Shown here piece after piece: positions 9,694 through 20,538 of a stretch of DNA of 64,000 nt. Every line of letters begins with the position of its first letter. The first letter of the stretch is position 1. The translations under genes and the position numbers were made by a program. The notes below the pieces were generated by a model. The model was not told the origin of the DNA and did no database searches. It saw nothing but the letters and a program-made list of their open reading frames with translations. Origin of the DNA: Paenibacillus sp. Soil766 (GTDB taxonomy: Bacteria > Bacillota > Bacilli > Paenibacillales > NBRC-103111); NCBI RefSeq assembly GCF_001428105.1, contig NZ_LMSJ01000016.1:62001-126000 (forward strand), given 5' to 3'.

Positions 9694-10725
9694 CTATATG
9701 AATTCTCGAAGATCAATTTTACGGCCTGATTTTGCGCTTTCAAGGGCGCCTAATACCATAGCGATACTCTGGATGTTGTCGTGTCCGTCAGTTTCGGCAG
9801 GACGAGATTCTCTAAGCGCAGAGAACATCTCATCTAAGCAACCGCTATGTCCTTCATTGCCGCTCCAGCTGCATTCAGCCTGAATTGCCGTGTAATCACG
9901 TATAAACTTACCAGTTTGATCACCTGGAGAAACAACTTCTGCATAGGGAGCGGTGGTTCCGTCCCATATGATCGTTCCTTGCTCCCCAATTACGCGCCAT
10001 GCGGCTTCCCACGAAGTGGAAGCCCCTTCGGCAGACCAGGATCCCCGGTAATTAAATACCGAGCCGTCGGAGAATTCAAAGATGCAAATAGCCGATGAGT
10101 TACCTGCATACCACGAACCTGCTGGATTAAATTCGTGGCAGTAGACGGAGATAGGATTGGCGCCGCTGAGATAGCGGGCTTGGTCAAATGTATGGATCGC
10201 CATATCCAGAATAAGTGGACTATCCATAGCGTCGCGGAATCCGCCGAAATGCGCGCCGATAAAAAAGTCAGCACTGATAAAGCCTGTTTTGCCGATGCTA
10301 CCCTTTGTAATCATATTCCTGAATGCCCGTATATTCGTATTGTAACGTCGATTCTGCATAACGGAGAAGGATTTACCCGTCTGTTCGGCCACACGGATGA
10401 TATCCCGAGCCTCTTGCATAGTGGCAGCCATCGGTTTCTCGCCGAACACATTGCAACCAAGCTGCAAAGCCGTAGTGCTGACTTGGTGATGGCTTGCGGG
10501 TATCGTCACGTCAAAGACGAGGTTGGCTCCGCTTTCCGTTATGGCTTGGGTCATATCGGTGTACACCCCGCATTTCAGTTCGTGCTTATCTGCCATCGCT
10601 TGGGCATAATCCAAATTAATATCTACCAATGCTACAATTGTGCAATTCTGTTGCTTTTGTGCATAGTCGATCCATGCGTTAGCCATGCCGCCGCATCCAA
10701 TAACAGCGATTTTATATGATGTCAT
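9694..10725 (-). CDS. Gfo/Idh/MocA family oxidoreductase
   Basis: ATG at 10725 with GGGAGG upstream on the minus strand; 343 residues, the usual length. The Rossmann fingerprint IAVIGCGGMANAW lies at residues 6-18. The EKPMA block at about residue 96, with the catalytic-type Lys, is diagnostic of the family. The C-terminal alpha/beta domain contains LDMAIHTFDQARYL with the usual conserved Asp/His. It should be an NAD(P)-dependent sugar or inositol dehydrogenase in the cytoplasm. It is the second gene of a two-gene operon, 30 bp after the isomerase-like gene and divergent from an AraC regulator. That pairing is typical of inositol- or uronate-like sugar catabolism, but the substrate is unknown. 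Confidence 0.88.
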   Translation of the reverse strand: MTSYKIAVIGCGGMANAWIDYAQKQQNCTIVALVDINLDYAQAMADKHELKCGVYTDMTQAITESGANLVFDVTIPASHHQVSTTALQLGCNVFGEKPMAATMQEARDIIRVAEQTGKSFSVMQNRRYNTNIRAFRNMITKGSIGKTGFISADFFIGAHFGGFRDAMDSPLILDMAIHTFDQARYLSGANPISVYCHEFNPAGSWYAGNSSAICIFEFSDGSVFNYRGSWSAEGASTSWEAAWRVIGEQGTIIWDGTTAPYAEVVSPGDQTGKFIRDYTAIQAECSWSGNEGHSGCLDEMFSALRESRPAETDGHDNIQSIAMVLGALESAKSGRKIDLREFI

Positions 10726-10755
10726 ACACGATAACCTCCCATATCTTTCATTTTA

Positions 10756-11649
10756 TTATTCAACCGGATTTGGTACATAGTTACCGCCACGGCAGCGCTT
10801 CAGATAGTGCAAGCCATGAACTTGACCTGTCATTTCCAGCTCATCACGGTAAACAGGATCATGCCAACCTTCGATATCGATGGATCCTTTGTAGCCCCCT
10901 TGGCGAAGTATTGTAATGATATCCGACCAATTGCTGTCGCCGAATCCAGGTGTACGGTGCCATACGAACGGTTTCTTCCCGTGTATGCCATACTCCTTGA
11001 CGATGTCCCAAGCGATGGTAGCGTCTTTGCCATGCACGTTAAAGATCTTGTCCACCCACTTCCGTAACTGCGGAATAGGATCGATCAGGCTGACCATCTG
11101 ATGGCAAGGTTCCCATTGCAGGCCTATATTATCCATTGGCACGGCATTGAACATCATTTCCCAAGCTGTGGGGTTGTGGGCGATGTTCCAATCTCCATTC
11201 ACCCAGGTTCCGCCCATGTCACAGTTCTCGAAAGCGATTCGCACTCCTTTGTCTGCGGCTCGTTTGGATAATTCCCCGAACACATGCTTAAACTTGGGAA
11301 TCGATTCGTCGATCGGCTTGTCGGTTATCCTTCCCGTGAAGCCGGAGACGATATCGGCGCCGAACAGATGTGCATGATCGATCAATCGTTCCCAGCTTGC
11401 CAGTGTATCCGCATTATCCCCGGCACCTGTTAGTGGATTCCCAAATATGCCAAGCGTAGAGATAACCGCATCTTGCTCAGCTAGTATTTCACGAACTTGT
11501 TTAGCAAGTTCAACTAAATCCGTTGTGCCCGTCGTTTGCCAGAACGTAAGCCCGAACGATTCGAAACCATGGGTCACAATTTGCGGTAACACCTTAACGG
11601 CTGTGGATCCTCCGACAAGCGTACCGATTCTGATATCCTTGTTGATCAT
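10756..11649 (-). CDS. Sugar phosphate isomerase/epimerase-like TIM barrel protein (IolE/XylA-like)
   Basis: ATG at 11649 with AGGAGGAGAAC directly upstream on the minus strand; 297 residues, normal for the family. Seen motifs include GTLVGGSTAVKVLP near the N-terminus, IAFENCDMGG (a metal-ligand-type Glu) at about residue 138, LQWEPCHQM, FNVHGKDAT and DIEGWHDPVY. The Glu/His/Asp blocks at barrel strand ends match the divalent-metal site of AP-endonuclease-2-fold isomerases. It is co-directional with the Gfo/Idh/MocA gene, 30 bp apart, and divergent from the AraC regulator at 11764, which probably controls both. Likely role: isomerising a keto-sugar made by the dehydrogenase. The product is uncertain. 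Confidence 0.85.
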   Translation of the reverse strand: MINKDIRIGTLVGGSTAVKVLPQIVTHGFESFGLTFWQTTGTTDLVELAKQVREILAEQDAVISTLGIFGNPLTGAGDNADTLASWERLIDHAHLFGADIVSGFTGRITDKPIDESIPKFKHVFGELSKRAADKGVRIAFENCDMGGTWVNGDWNIAHNPTAWEMMFNAVPMDNIGLQWEPCHQMVSLIDPIPQLRKWVDKIFNVHGKDATIAWDIVKEYGIHGKKPFVWHRTPGFGDSNWSDIITILRQGGYKGSIDIEGWHDPVYRDELEMTGQVHGLHYLKRCRGGNYVPNPVE

Positions 11650-11763
11650 AAGTTCTCCTCCTATATTGTCCTTGTTGTGTATGATATATTGAATTATAAG
11701 GGGAGATAATGGAGATTTCCCTATCTAATCTTGTGTATTTATAGCTCAAAATTGTGATAGGAG

Positions 11764-12678
11764 TTGATTGACATCACCTACCCGCAGGAACTTAAAGAGA
11801 ATACGAACTTACTGAATGGACATTTTCCACTTAATATATTTCGCAATCAGGTTTCAGCAGGTTCCCTGAATAGATGCATTTTGGGCCTGCATTGGCATGA
11901 ACACTTCGAAATCATCTATATGATGACGGGCAGTGCCATTTTTCATATCGACAGCCAGCCTTACGAAGTTTCTCCTCATGACATCCTGATCGTTCCGGCC
12001 GGAGGACTTCATGTTGGTTACAGCTTGACGGAAGAACGGGTTGAGTATTTGGCGATCGTTTTTAATGCAACCTTATTGAACGCGCAATTTCCCAATCCAG
12101 TTCACAATCAATTTATCGCGCCGATACTCGATGGCCAGGTGTCCTTCCCAATTAAACACGAAGGTAATGAACCAGGGATTGAACCTTTGCGTCAAGTCAT
12201 TCTACGAGCAATAGATGAATTCGAGCGTAAAGAGCTCGCCTACGAGATCGCGGTACAGTCCCAATTGTATTATTTCTTTACCTTGCTCTCACGCAAATAC
12301 CTCCCGGATAGGCGCTTGAAGAAGACCTCTGCGGCCTATTCGCATAATATCGCCCGTTTCAAGAAGCTGATTCTACATGTCGAGAATCATTACGCGTCAA
12401 AAATCACAATCGATGAAGCGGCGCAAATTGTCTGCATGAATGCCTATCACTTCTGCAAAACGTTTAAGAAGATGACAGGTCGAACCTTTATCGAGTTCGT
12501 TAACTTGCATCGGATGGATGAAGCGCAGAGGCTGCTTGAAGAAACGGACCTGACGGTAACCGAAATTTCCGAGATTCTGGGATGCGGCAATCCGAATTAT
12601 TTTACGAAGTTGTTCAAAAAGTACAAGGGCATTGCCCCTTCACATATTCGCAAAGTCCTTGGCAAGTCGGATTCGTAA
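11764..12678 (+). CDS. AraC family regulator with N-terminal cupin domain
   Basis: The frame opens at TTG 11764, 304 residues. An in-frame stop just upstream leaves no earlier start, and AGGAG (11759-11763) directly abuts this TTG, so a slightly later non-ATG start is possible. Residues about 20-120 form a cupin-like sensor: GLHWHEHFEIIYMMTG (His-rich ligand motif), then DILIVPAGGLHVGY. The C-terminal 100 residues carry two helix-turn-helix motifs, ending EISEILGCGNPNYFTKLFKKYKG cut here as EISEILGCG...NYFTKLFKK. It is divergent from the isomerase/dehydrogenase operon across a 114-bp gap, a common layout for a local activator. The ligand is unknown. Confidence 0.87.
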   Translation: MIDITYPQELKENTNLLNGHFPLNIFRNQVSAGSLNRCILGLHWHEHFEIIYMMTGSAIFHIDSQPYEVSPHDILIVPAGGLHVGYSLTEERVEYLAIVFNATLLNAQFPNPVHNQFIAPILDGQVSFPIKHEGNEPGIEPLRQVILRAIDEFERKELAYEIAVQSQLYYFFTLLSRKYLPDRRLKKTSAAYSHNIARFKKLILHVENHYASKITIDEAAQIVCMNAYHFCKTFKKMTGRTFIEFVNLHRMDEAQRLLEETDLTVTEISEILGCGNPNYFTKLFKKYKGIAPSHIRKVLGKSDS

Positions 12679-12747
12679 GCCAGAGGTGATAAGAAGGAAT
12701 TGCTCTTGTAAATGCAGCTTGGACGATAAGAGAAGAGTAATGAAATG

Positions 12748-12793
12748 AAAAAGGGCTGTCTCAAAAGTCAATTTCGACTTTTTGAAACAGCCT
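12748..12793 (-). terminator. Terminator hairpin between convergent AraC gene and katG
   Basis: Arms 12752-12769 and 12776-12793 pair through GGCTGT...CAAAAGTC. On the minus strand the stem is followed by CCCTTTTTC, so it best serves katG. On the + strand only a weak T-run follows. The arm sequence closely resembles that of the hairpin at 9341-9391. The 159-bp gap holds nothing else recognisable. Confidence 0.75.
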
Positions 12794-12837
12794 CTTCTAC
12801 ATCATATTCTTAATAAAAGCGAAGGGAGACGCTTCCG

Positions 12838-15054
<2,217 letters not shown>

Positions 15055-15066
15055 TTAATTTCTAGA

Positions 15067-15081
15067 TAATAATAATTATAA
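15067..15081. promoter_or_regulatory. PerR-box-like operator upstream of katG
   Basis: TAATAATAATTATAA matches the Bacillus PerR consensus TTATAATNATTATAA at all but one fixed position. It lies 37 bp upstream of the katG start and directly downstream of the predicted -10. Peroxide-sensing repression by PerR is therefore likely; PerR itself is not in the window. Confidence 0.75.
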
Positions 15082-15083
15082 TT

Positions 15084-15113
15084 AATATACAATGAACTTT
15101 GGAAAAAAATCAA
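15084..15113 (-). promoter_or_regulatory. Predicted sigma-A promoter of katG
   Basis: On the minus strand TTGATT (15113-15108) is separated by 18 bp from TATATT (15089-15084). The PerR-like box begins two bases beyond the -10, overlapping the expected transcription start. Confidence 0.55.
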
Positions 15114-15302
15114 TGATTTTTTGAACAAACCAAAGTCATTCATGTATTAATAATGGTTGTCTTACTTAATTATATTGCTTTATATGAAAATGAATTCCTG
15201 ATTATTACCTTGGTGGCAATTATTAAAAACTTAGAATTGTAGCAATAATCAAAAACAGCTAGAATGAAAAATATGGTAACATTCCAAGGAGGGAATAGCA
15301 AA

Positions 15303-16466
15303 ATGAACCCAAGTAAGCGACTTGATGAAAGGTTGACTCCACTTCTTAAACGTATTATGGAAAAGGGACCGGCGGGCTGCGCCTGTACCGTTGTACAGCG
15401 AGGTGAAGTAATCTATAAGGAAACCCTTGGATATGCGGATTTGGAGACGAAGAAGGCGATTACGCCCGATACGATCTACCGGATTTATTCAATGACGAAG
15501 GTCATTACTTGCTTAGCGGCACTGATGCTGTATGAGAAAGGGCTTTATCTGCTTAACGATCCATTGGAGGAATACCTGCCGGAGTTCAAAAATCAACAAA
15601 CATTCCGAGATAACAATGGTACGAAGTCTATATCTCCTGCGACGGGTCCGATCCTGATCAAGGATCTGTTCACAATGACATCTGGGCTTACCTATCCTGG
15701 AGATGGTACGGAAACCGAAAGACATACCCGTACAATGCTGGAGAATGCTAAAAGAGAGACGATGGACATGCGGGCGTTATCCAACGAATTGGCATCCGTC
15801 CCGCTGGAATTCGATCCTGGTACACGCTGGAAGTATGGTTTCAGTCACGATGTTCTGGCCGCATTGATTGCAGTGCTGACGGGACAAACATTTGGAGCGT
15901 TTCTCCAAAAGGAAATTTTCGATCCGTTAGGGATGACGGACACTTCCTTCCGAATATCGGAAGACAAGCGGGATCGTCTCTGCACCATCTACGATCGTCC
16001 AGAAGGCGGCGCGCTTACACCGAATACGAAGACAGACGCTAACTATCAACCTGGAAGCCGCTATGAAAGCGGCGGAGCTGGTCTGCTCTCGACGATCGGG
16101 GATTATAGCCGGTTTGCGCAGCTGCTCGCAAAAGGCGGGGAGCATGAAGGGGTTCGGCTTCTTAGTCCGAAGACTGTTCAATTGATGGCGACTAACCATT
16201 TAAGCCCGCAGCAGCTCAAGGATTTCAATTGGCAGCAAATGCGTGGTTACGGCTATGGTTTAGGCGTTCGCGTCATGATCGATCCGGCTGCTGGTGGCAA
16301 CAACGGCTCTATCGGTGAATTTGGCTGGGCTGGTCTAGCCGGGTCGTACCTCTTGATCGATCCGAAGGAGGAGCTGTCAGTCGTGTATATGCAGCAATTG
16401 CTGCCGAGCCAGGAGCCCTTCATACACCCGCGACTGCGGGCTGTGATTTACGGGGCATTGGGCTAA
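15303..16466 (+). CDS. Serine hydrolase of the class C beta-lactamase/penicillin-binding-like family
   Basis: I choose ATG 15303, preceded by AAGGAGG at 15287-15293, rather than ATG 15264; 387 residues. The Ser-x-x-Lys motif is SMTK, with nucleophile Ser63 and Lys66. The second motif region reads WKYGFSHDV, with Tyr in the usual place but Ser rather than Asn two residues on. The third region, EFGWAGLAGSYLLIDP, matches the HxG-like strand of esterase-type members. No signal peptide is visible, so it is probably a cytoplasmic or non-classically located esterase or peptidase rather than a resistance enzyme. It is divergent from katG across a 272-bp gap and followed by its own terminator. Substrate unknown. 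Confidence 0.85.
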   Translation: MNPSKRLDERLTPLLKRIMEKGPAGCACTVVQRGEVIYKETLGYADLETKKAITPDTIYRIYSMTKVITCLAALMLYEKGLYLLNDPLEEYLPEFKNQQTFRDNNGTKSISPATGPILIKDLFTMTSGLTYPGDGTETERHTRTMLENAKRETMDMRALSNELASVPLEFDPGTRWKYGFSHDVLAALIAVLTGQTFGAFLQKEIFDPLGMTDTSFRISEDKRDRLCTIYDRPEGGALTPNTKTDANYQPGSRYESGGAGLLSTIGDYSRFAQLLAKGGEHEGVRLLSPKTVQLMATNHLSPQQLKDFNWQQMRGYGYGLGVRVMIDPAAGGNNGSIGEFGWAGLAGSYLLIDPKEELSVVYMQQLLPSQEPFIHPRLRAVIYGALG

Positions 16467-16490
16467 TTGGGGGAACTGAGCGAGATATGG

Positions 16491-16523
16491 AAGAAGACCT
16501 AGCAACTAGGTCTTCTTTTTTTT
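16491..16523 (+). terminator. Rho-independent terminator of the serine hydrolase gene
   Basis: AGAAGACCTAG and CTAGGTCTTCT pair around a short CAA loop and run into a stretch of eight or more T. It lies 25 bp after the stop codon. Confidence 0.9.
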
Positions 16524-16552
16524 ACTATTTAACGAGCCTCTATGCTACCGGC

Positions 16553-16742
16553 AAATAGATGGATTTTGTACAGTTAAATCTCTCGATTTTCTGAGAAAAC
16601 GCAGGATAGATGGAAAATCTACAGTTAAATTGTAACCATATCAACCAATCTGAACAAAAGAGGCAGAATTAACTACATGTTTTCCATCTAAATCGACTTT
16701 TCGAGGAAAACTTTAGTAAATAGCTGTACTATTTCCATTTAA
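16553..16742. repeat. Intergenic palindromic repeat cluster B (two direct, two inverted copies)
   Basis: The 353-bp gap 16467-16819 between convergent genes has no credible coding sequence. Four copies of a unit near AGATGGAAAATCTACAGTTA occur. Two are direct, at 16553-16579 and 16605-16630. Two are inverted, at 16667-16690 and 16722-16742. The layout matches cluster A at 9475-9651, but the unit sequence is unrelated. Function unknown. Confidence 0.75.
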
Positions 16743-16819
16743 TGCAATGTCTGCCACAATCGACAATCGGCTGTTAGCTGGTTACTCTCATAGAAAGCGC
16801 CTCGAGGCGCTCCTCATTC

Positions 16820-17506
16820 TTAAAGCTTCTTCATGACCTCGAAAATACGCAAATCGTTAATCGTTTGGATGACCATCGCCGATTCGGGCATTTGAAATTT
16901 CTTGAGAATGGAATTGATTTGCTTCTTGATCGTTTCGTACTCGACGCAGCGTTCTTCAGCAATTTGCTTACGTTTCTTGCCTTCGCATAGCAGCCTTAAG
17001 ACCTGTAATTCGCTAGGCGTAAGCTCCGATATGATCTGGATAATATTCAGAAGGGAGCTTTCCGCTCGCTTCACACGTGCAAATTCTTCGCGTATCTTCT
17101 CGGCGATCATGGGGCGGATAGGCGAAGCATTCATGAAGGCGGAGCGCACAGCTTCCATGATCTCGATGTCGGCAGCGTTTTTAAGCAAATAGTCGGTGAT
17201 CCCGGTCTGAAAGGCCGCGAAAATGAAGTTCTCATCCTTGTGAACGGTGAGTACGATGATTTTCATTCCAGGGTATTTTTCGTTAATTACTTTCGCCGCT
17301 TGAATGCCTGCAAACTGGGATTCCATCTCGATATCCATGAGAATCACATCCGGTTGATGCAGGGCTGCTTGAATAACGGCATCGTGACCCGATGAAGCAC
17401 GCGCTACACAGGCAAAATCATCATGTTTGGCGAATGTCCTTTCCAGCCTTCTGAGGTGGGCTTCCATGTCGTCGGCGATAAGAATACGGATAGGTTGTTG
17501 TGTCAT
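16820..17506 (-). CDS. NarL/LuxR-type response regulator
   Basis: 228 residues with an N-terminal receiver domain: ILIADDMEAH has the acidic pair, VILMDIEM the phospho-acceptor Asp, and YLLKNA the conserved Lys. The C-terminal domain is LuxR-like: LTPSELQVLRLLCEG, then a helix-turn-helix around KQIAEERCVEYETIKKQINS. It starts 36 bp after the histidine kinase stop, so the two form an operon. The pair is divergent from the binding-protein/sulfatase/GH88 operon starting at 19147. Control of that operon by this pair is the simplest inference. A linker of about 25 residues with a predicted amphipathic helix separates the two domains. Confidence 0.92.
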   Translation of the reverse strand: MTQQPIRILIADDMEAHLRRLERTFAKHDDFACVARASSGHDAVIQAALHQPDVILMDIEMESQFAGIQAAKVINEKYPGMKIIVLTVHKDENFIFAAFQTGITDYLLKNAADIEIMEAVRSAFMNASPIRPMIAEKIREEFARVKRAESSLLNIIQIISELTPSELQVLRLLCEGKKRKQIAEERCVEYETIKKQINSILKKFQMPESAMVIQTINDLRIFEVMKKL

Positions 17507-17542
17507 TGTGCAGTTCTCCCCTTTCGTCAGCTGTCCAACTCT

Positions 17543-19018
17543 TTAGATAATCGGCAGAAACACCGTAAAGGTCGTTCCAACGTCTTTCTTGCTTTCTACG
17601 ACAATCTTGCCATCGTGGCCTAGAATGATCTTATGACAGTAGGATAAGCCGATCCCCCAATTGTTTACCGAAGCTTTCGTAGTAAAAAAAGGATCAAAAA
17701 TCGCCTCCAAATGCTCTTCAGGAACGCCAGAACCATTGTCGGAAATCCGGATGAGCGCCCAGCCGTTCTGCTGACTCCGCTCGACTACAATTCGGCCGTC
17801 ATCCCGGAACTGCAGGGATTCGCTGGCATTGAGGAGCAGGTTATAGATGGCTTCGGTCAAATGACCGGAATCAATATAGCTAGTAGCGGGCAGTAGGCCG
17901 GGCGAATAGTCAACTTGGCAGCCAATGGCTTGTTCGCGTAACCGAGCAATAGCCTGCCCAACCGGAAGATCGATGGACATCGGCTGGAGATTCAGGTTCA
18001 TATTTTTTAATTTATCGGCAGCATCGTTAATACTAGTGAGCGCCGACTGCGACGATTGTAAGATGAGGTCAAGACTATATAAAGACTCGCTGTCCGCCTC
18101 ATGGCGCTCTTTGAGATAGGTCGCTTCGGACTGAATGCCGATCAAATGATTCTTGAGGGCATGTGTAAAAGCGCGCGTGCCGAGCGTAGCCGTGTCGATG
18201 CTTTTATTAATTTGAATATCGCGGTTTTTGCGGTAATTCTCAATGGAGTTGAATTTGTATACCAAGTAAATCATCAAGATGAGTGTCAAATAAATAGCAA
18301 ATGGAAACACAGGAAGTAAGATCGACTGATAGCCAAGGGGGGGCTGCAGATAGTTGAAATATCCTTTCAAATACGTTTCCTTGACCAATACTTTCGGGGC
18401 CCATGAGAAAATAAATAAATGGATCACGACGAGCGGAATAAAGAGCATAACATGATAGAGTGTTAAGTTTTTGATAAATCTAATTTTCGGATAATTCAAA
18501 TAATAGTTGATGAGCACGCCAAAAGCAACAATAAGTATGAGGTATCGAAGGCTCATTAAGGCGATTTCGATTGTGTTCAAGAACAGCAGGCTGTCGATCC
18601 AATTGCTTAGTGCAATATGGAAAGCGGGATCATAGTAAGCCGTCTCGATGATAAAAAAGAGGGAGATTCCGCCATAAACGATCCGCTGCTTGGAAAGGCT
18701 AAGACTGCGGGTGAAAGCAATGGCAAAGCCAAGCAGTGAGCAATAGAACAATCCAACACCGACGTTCAGCATGCGAATGAGCCAATTGGGGTTAAATTTG
18801 GTCAGAACCAAATAATTCCATGTACCAGGGCTAAAATCAAAGAAGCTGTTAATGACATTGTAGTAGTAATTGAATTTACTTAGGTATAACGTGAAGGAGA
18901 CGAGTGAAAGTATCCAACCGACAATAATGCCGTACATGAAGCGGGTTGACGCATGATTTAGCTTTTTGTATGTGAATAAAATGGTGAAAATAAGCAGGAT
19001 AAGCGTAACGAACAGCAT
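17543..19018 (-). CDS. Multi-pass membrane sensor histidine kinase
   Basis: I choose ATG 19018 (AAGGAAG upstream on the minus strand) over a start at 19084, giving 491 residues beginning with a membrane segment. The first 265 residues or so hold about seven or eight hydrophobic segments with short loops and no large external sensor. The kinase core begins near THALKNHLIGIQSEATYL, with a His box like NatK/LytS-type kinases. It ends with N-box LLLNASESLQ, G1 ISDNGSGVPEE, F-box FDPFFTTK and G2 NWGIGLSYCHK. It is co-transcribed with the NarL-type regulator. Sensing within the membrane, or through the adjacent transporter, is an inference. Confidence 0.9.
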   Translation of the reverse strand: MLFVTLILLIFTILFTYKKLNHASTRFMYGIIVGWILSLVSFTLYLSKFNYYYNVINSFFDFSPGTWNYLVLTKFNPNWLIRMLNVGVGLFYCSLLGFAIAFTRSLSLSKQRIVYGGISLFFIIETAYYDPAFHIALSNWIDSLLFLNTIEIALMSLRYLILIVAFGVLINYYLNYPKIRFIKNLTLYHVMLFIPLVVIHLFIFSWAPKVLVKETYLKGYFNYLQPPLGYQSILLPVFPFAIYLTLILMIYLVYKFNSIENYRKNRDIQINKSIDTATLGTRAFTHALKNHLIGIQSEATYLKERHEADSESLYSLDLILQSSQSALTSINDAADKLKNMNLNLQPMSIDLPVGQAIARLREQAIGCQVDYSPGLLPATSYIDSGHLTEAIYNLLLNASESLQFRDDGRIVVERSQQNGWALIRISDNGSGVPEEHLEAIFDPFFTTKASVNNWGIGLSYCHKIILGHDGKIVVESKKDVGTTFTVFLPII

Positions 19019-19089
19019 GGGATCACTTCCTTCTCTTCTGCCAAAAGGGGGAATAAAACATTCATCTGTCTGACTCCTTGGCATCTACG

Positions 19090-19117
19090 TATAATTCAAA
19101 TTAAGAAAACGCAAACA
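19090..19117 (+). promoter_or_regulatory. TATAAT -10 element and cre-like site before the sulfatase operon
   Basis: A perfect TATAAT lies at 19090-19095, though I see no good -35. AGAAAACGCAAACA at 19104-19117 matches the catabolite-control consensus TGWAANCGNTNWCA at all but two fixed positions. If real, the site lies at the expected transcription start of the operon, as in CcpA repression. Low to moderate support. Confidence 0.35.
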
Positions 19118-19146
19118 AATCATATCAAAAAAAGGGTGAGTGTCCA

Positions 19147-20466
19147 ATGAAAAAAAGTTTGAAGCTTGGTGTGACCGGCACATTGCTGTTGGGATTGCTT
19201 GCAGGATGTGGCTCAGCTGGGACAACGACGGGAGATAAAAGTACAACTTCCCCGGATGCCAAAGCGGCACAAGTCAATTTGAAAGCAACAGTACTTCCAG
19301 ACGATTTGGAAACGTTTAAAACGGCTTATGCTGAATTTAGCAAAGAAAACCCGAATATCCAAGTACAATTCGAAACGATTCCACAAGCGCAATATTACGA
19401 GAAGCTTCGTATGCAGCTGTCCTCAGGAGAGAATATGGATTTGTTTGGCGGTACGATGGACGTGTTCTTGGATACTGGTATCTTAGAGCCCTTAGATGAT
19501 TATGTCAAAAAAGCAAACGTAGATGTATCCGGATTCGGTCCGTTATACGATGCGTTAAAAGTAAATGATAAAGTGTTCGGACTTCCGTATCGGAAATCCA
19601 ACTGGATGCTGTTCTATAACAAAACGTTGTTCGATCAAGCCGGCGTTGCTTATCCGAAAGCGGATATGACATGGAACGATTTCCGCGACCTAGCGAAGAA
19701 GATGACGAAAGGCGATGGCACGAATAAGATTTATGGCGCCTTTGTACATCCATGGGCACAAACGTGGTATATGCAAGGCGTTCAAACGGGCGCTTCAATC
19801 ATCGATAAAGACTTATCCGCTTTCAAGAAAGGTCTTCAATTCCGTATGGACATGGAAAAGGACGGCTCGATCATGGGATGGGCTGAACAGATTACAACGT
19901 CCGCTCATTACAACGCTGCTTTCCAAAAAGGAAATATCGCGATGAATTTGATCGGGGATTGGCATGTGGCGCAGCTCAGACAAGCTGAAACGGAAAAGAA
20001 AATAAGCTTTGATTGGGACGTAGTACCAGTTCCGCATCCAGATGGCGTAGCTGCTAACACAAGCTTGGCGACTCCAGTATCTTTGATGGTCAGTAAAAAC
20101 TCCAAACACAAAGAAGAAGCGTTCAAAGTGGTTGAATTCATGACTGGTGTGAAAGGTGCGAAACAATTCGCAGCCAAAGGCTTCCTTACAGGCTATATCA
20201 ACGATGATATTCGCAAAACTTATATTGGCGATGGCAGCTTGAAGCCTAAAAACATTCATTATTTCGTGGAACAAAAGGAATATCCGGAATATCCGTTGCT
20301 GCCTGGTGTAAAAAACATTCTGGTGAACAGCGTCTACAAGCAAGAAGGTGAAATGGCTTTAACAGGTGCTCAAACCGTCGATCAAGCGATTCAAAAGATC
20401 GGTCAGCGCGTTGCTTCCGAATGGGCAGATAAATATGCCAAGGATTTCAAAGCAGGCAAGAAATAA
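19147..20466 (+). CDS. ABC transporter sugar-binding lipoprotein (family 1, UgpB-like)
   Basis: ATG at 19147; 439 residues, the usual length. The signal ends in lipobox LLAGC, with a predicted lipidated Cys at about residue 21, then a Ser/Thr/Gly-rich spacer. The mature part fits family 1 carbohydrate-binding proteins: FSKENPNIQVQFETIP, YEKLRMQLSSGENMDLF and a late FQKGNIAMNLIGDW block. It heads an operon with two permeases, a sulfatase and a GH88 enzyme, so the ligand is probably an unsaturated, perhaps sulfated, uronate oligosaccharide. It is shorter and of a different subfamily from the three LplA-type binding proteins in this window. Confidence 0.92.
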   Translation: MKKSLKLGVTGTLLLGLLAGCGSAGTTTGDKSTTSPDAKAAQVNLKATVLPDDLETFKTAYAEFSKENPNIQVQFETIPQAQYYEKLRMQLSSGENMDLFGGTMDVFLDTGILEPLDDYVKKANVDVSGFGPLYDALKVNDKVFGLPYRKSNWMLFYNKTLFDQAGVAYPKADMTWNDFRDLAKKMTKGDGTNKIYGAFVHPWAQTWYMQGVQTGASIIDKDLSAFKKGLQFRMDMEKDGSIMGWAEQITTSAHYNAAFQKGNIAMNLIGDWHVAQLRQAETEKKISFDWDVVPVPHPDGVAANTSLATPVSLMVSKNSKHKEEAFKVVEFMTGVKGAKQFAAKGFLTGYINDDIRKTYIGDGSLKPKNIHYFVEQKEYPEYPLLPGVKNILVNSVYKQEGEMALTGAQTVDQAIQKIGQRVASEWADKYAKDFKAGKK

Positions 20467-20538
20467 GGAATAGAGCAGAGACAATCGGGCTTCGCCGCAT
20501 GAAGGTGGGGCTCGATTGCTTCAATAGGAGTGGAGTAT

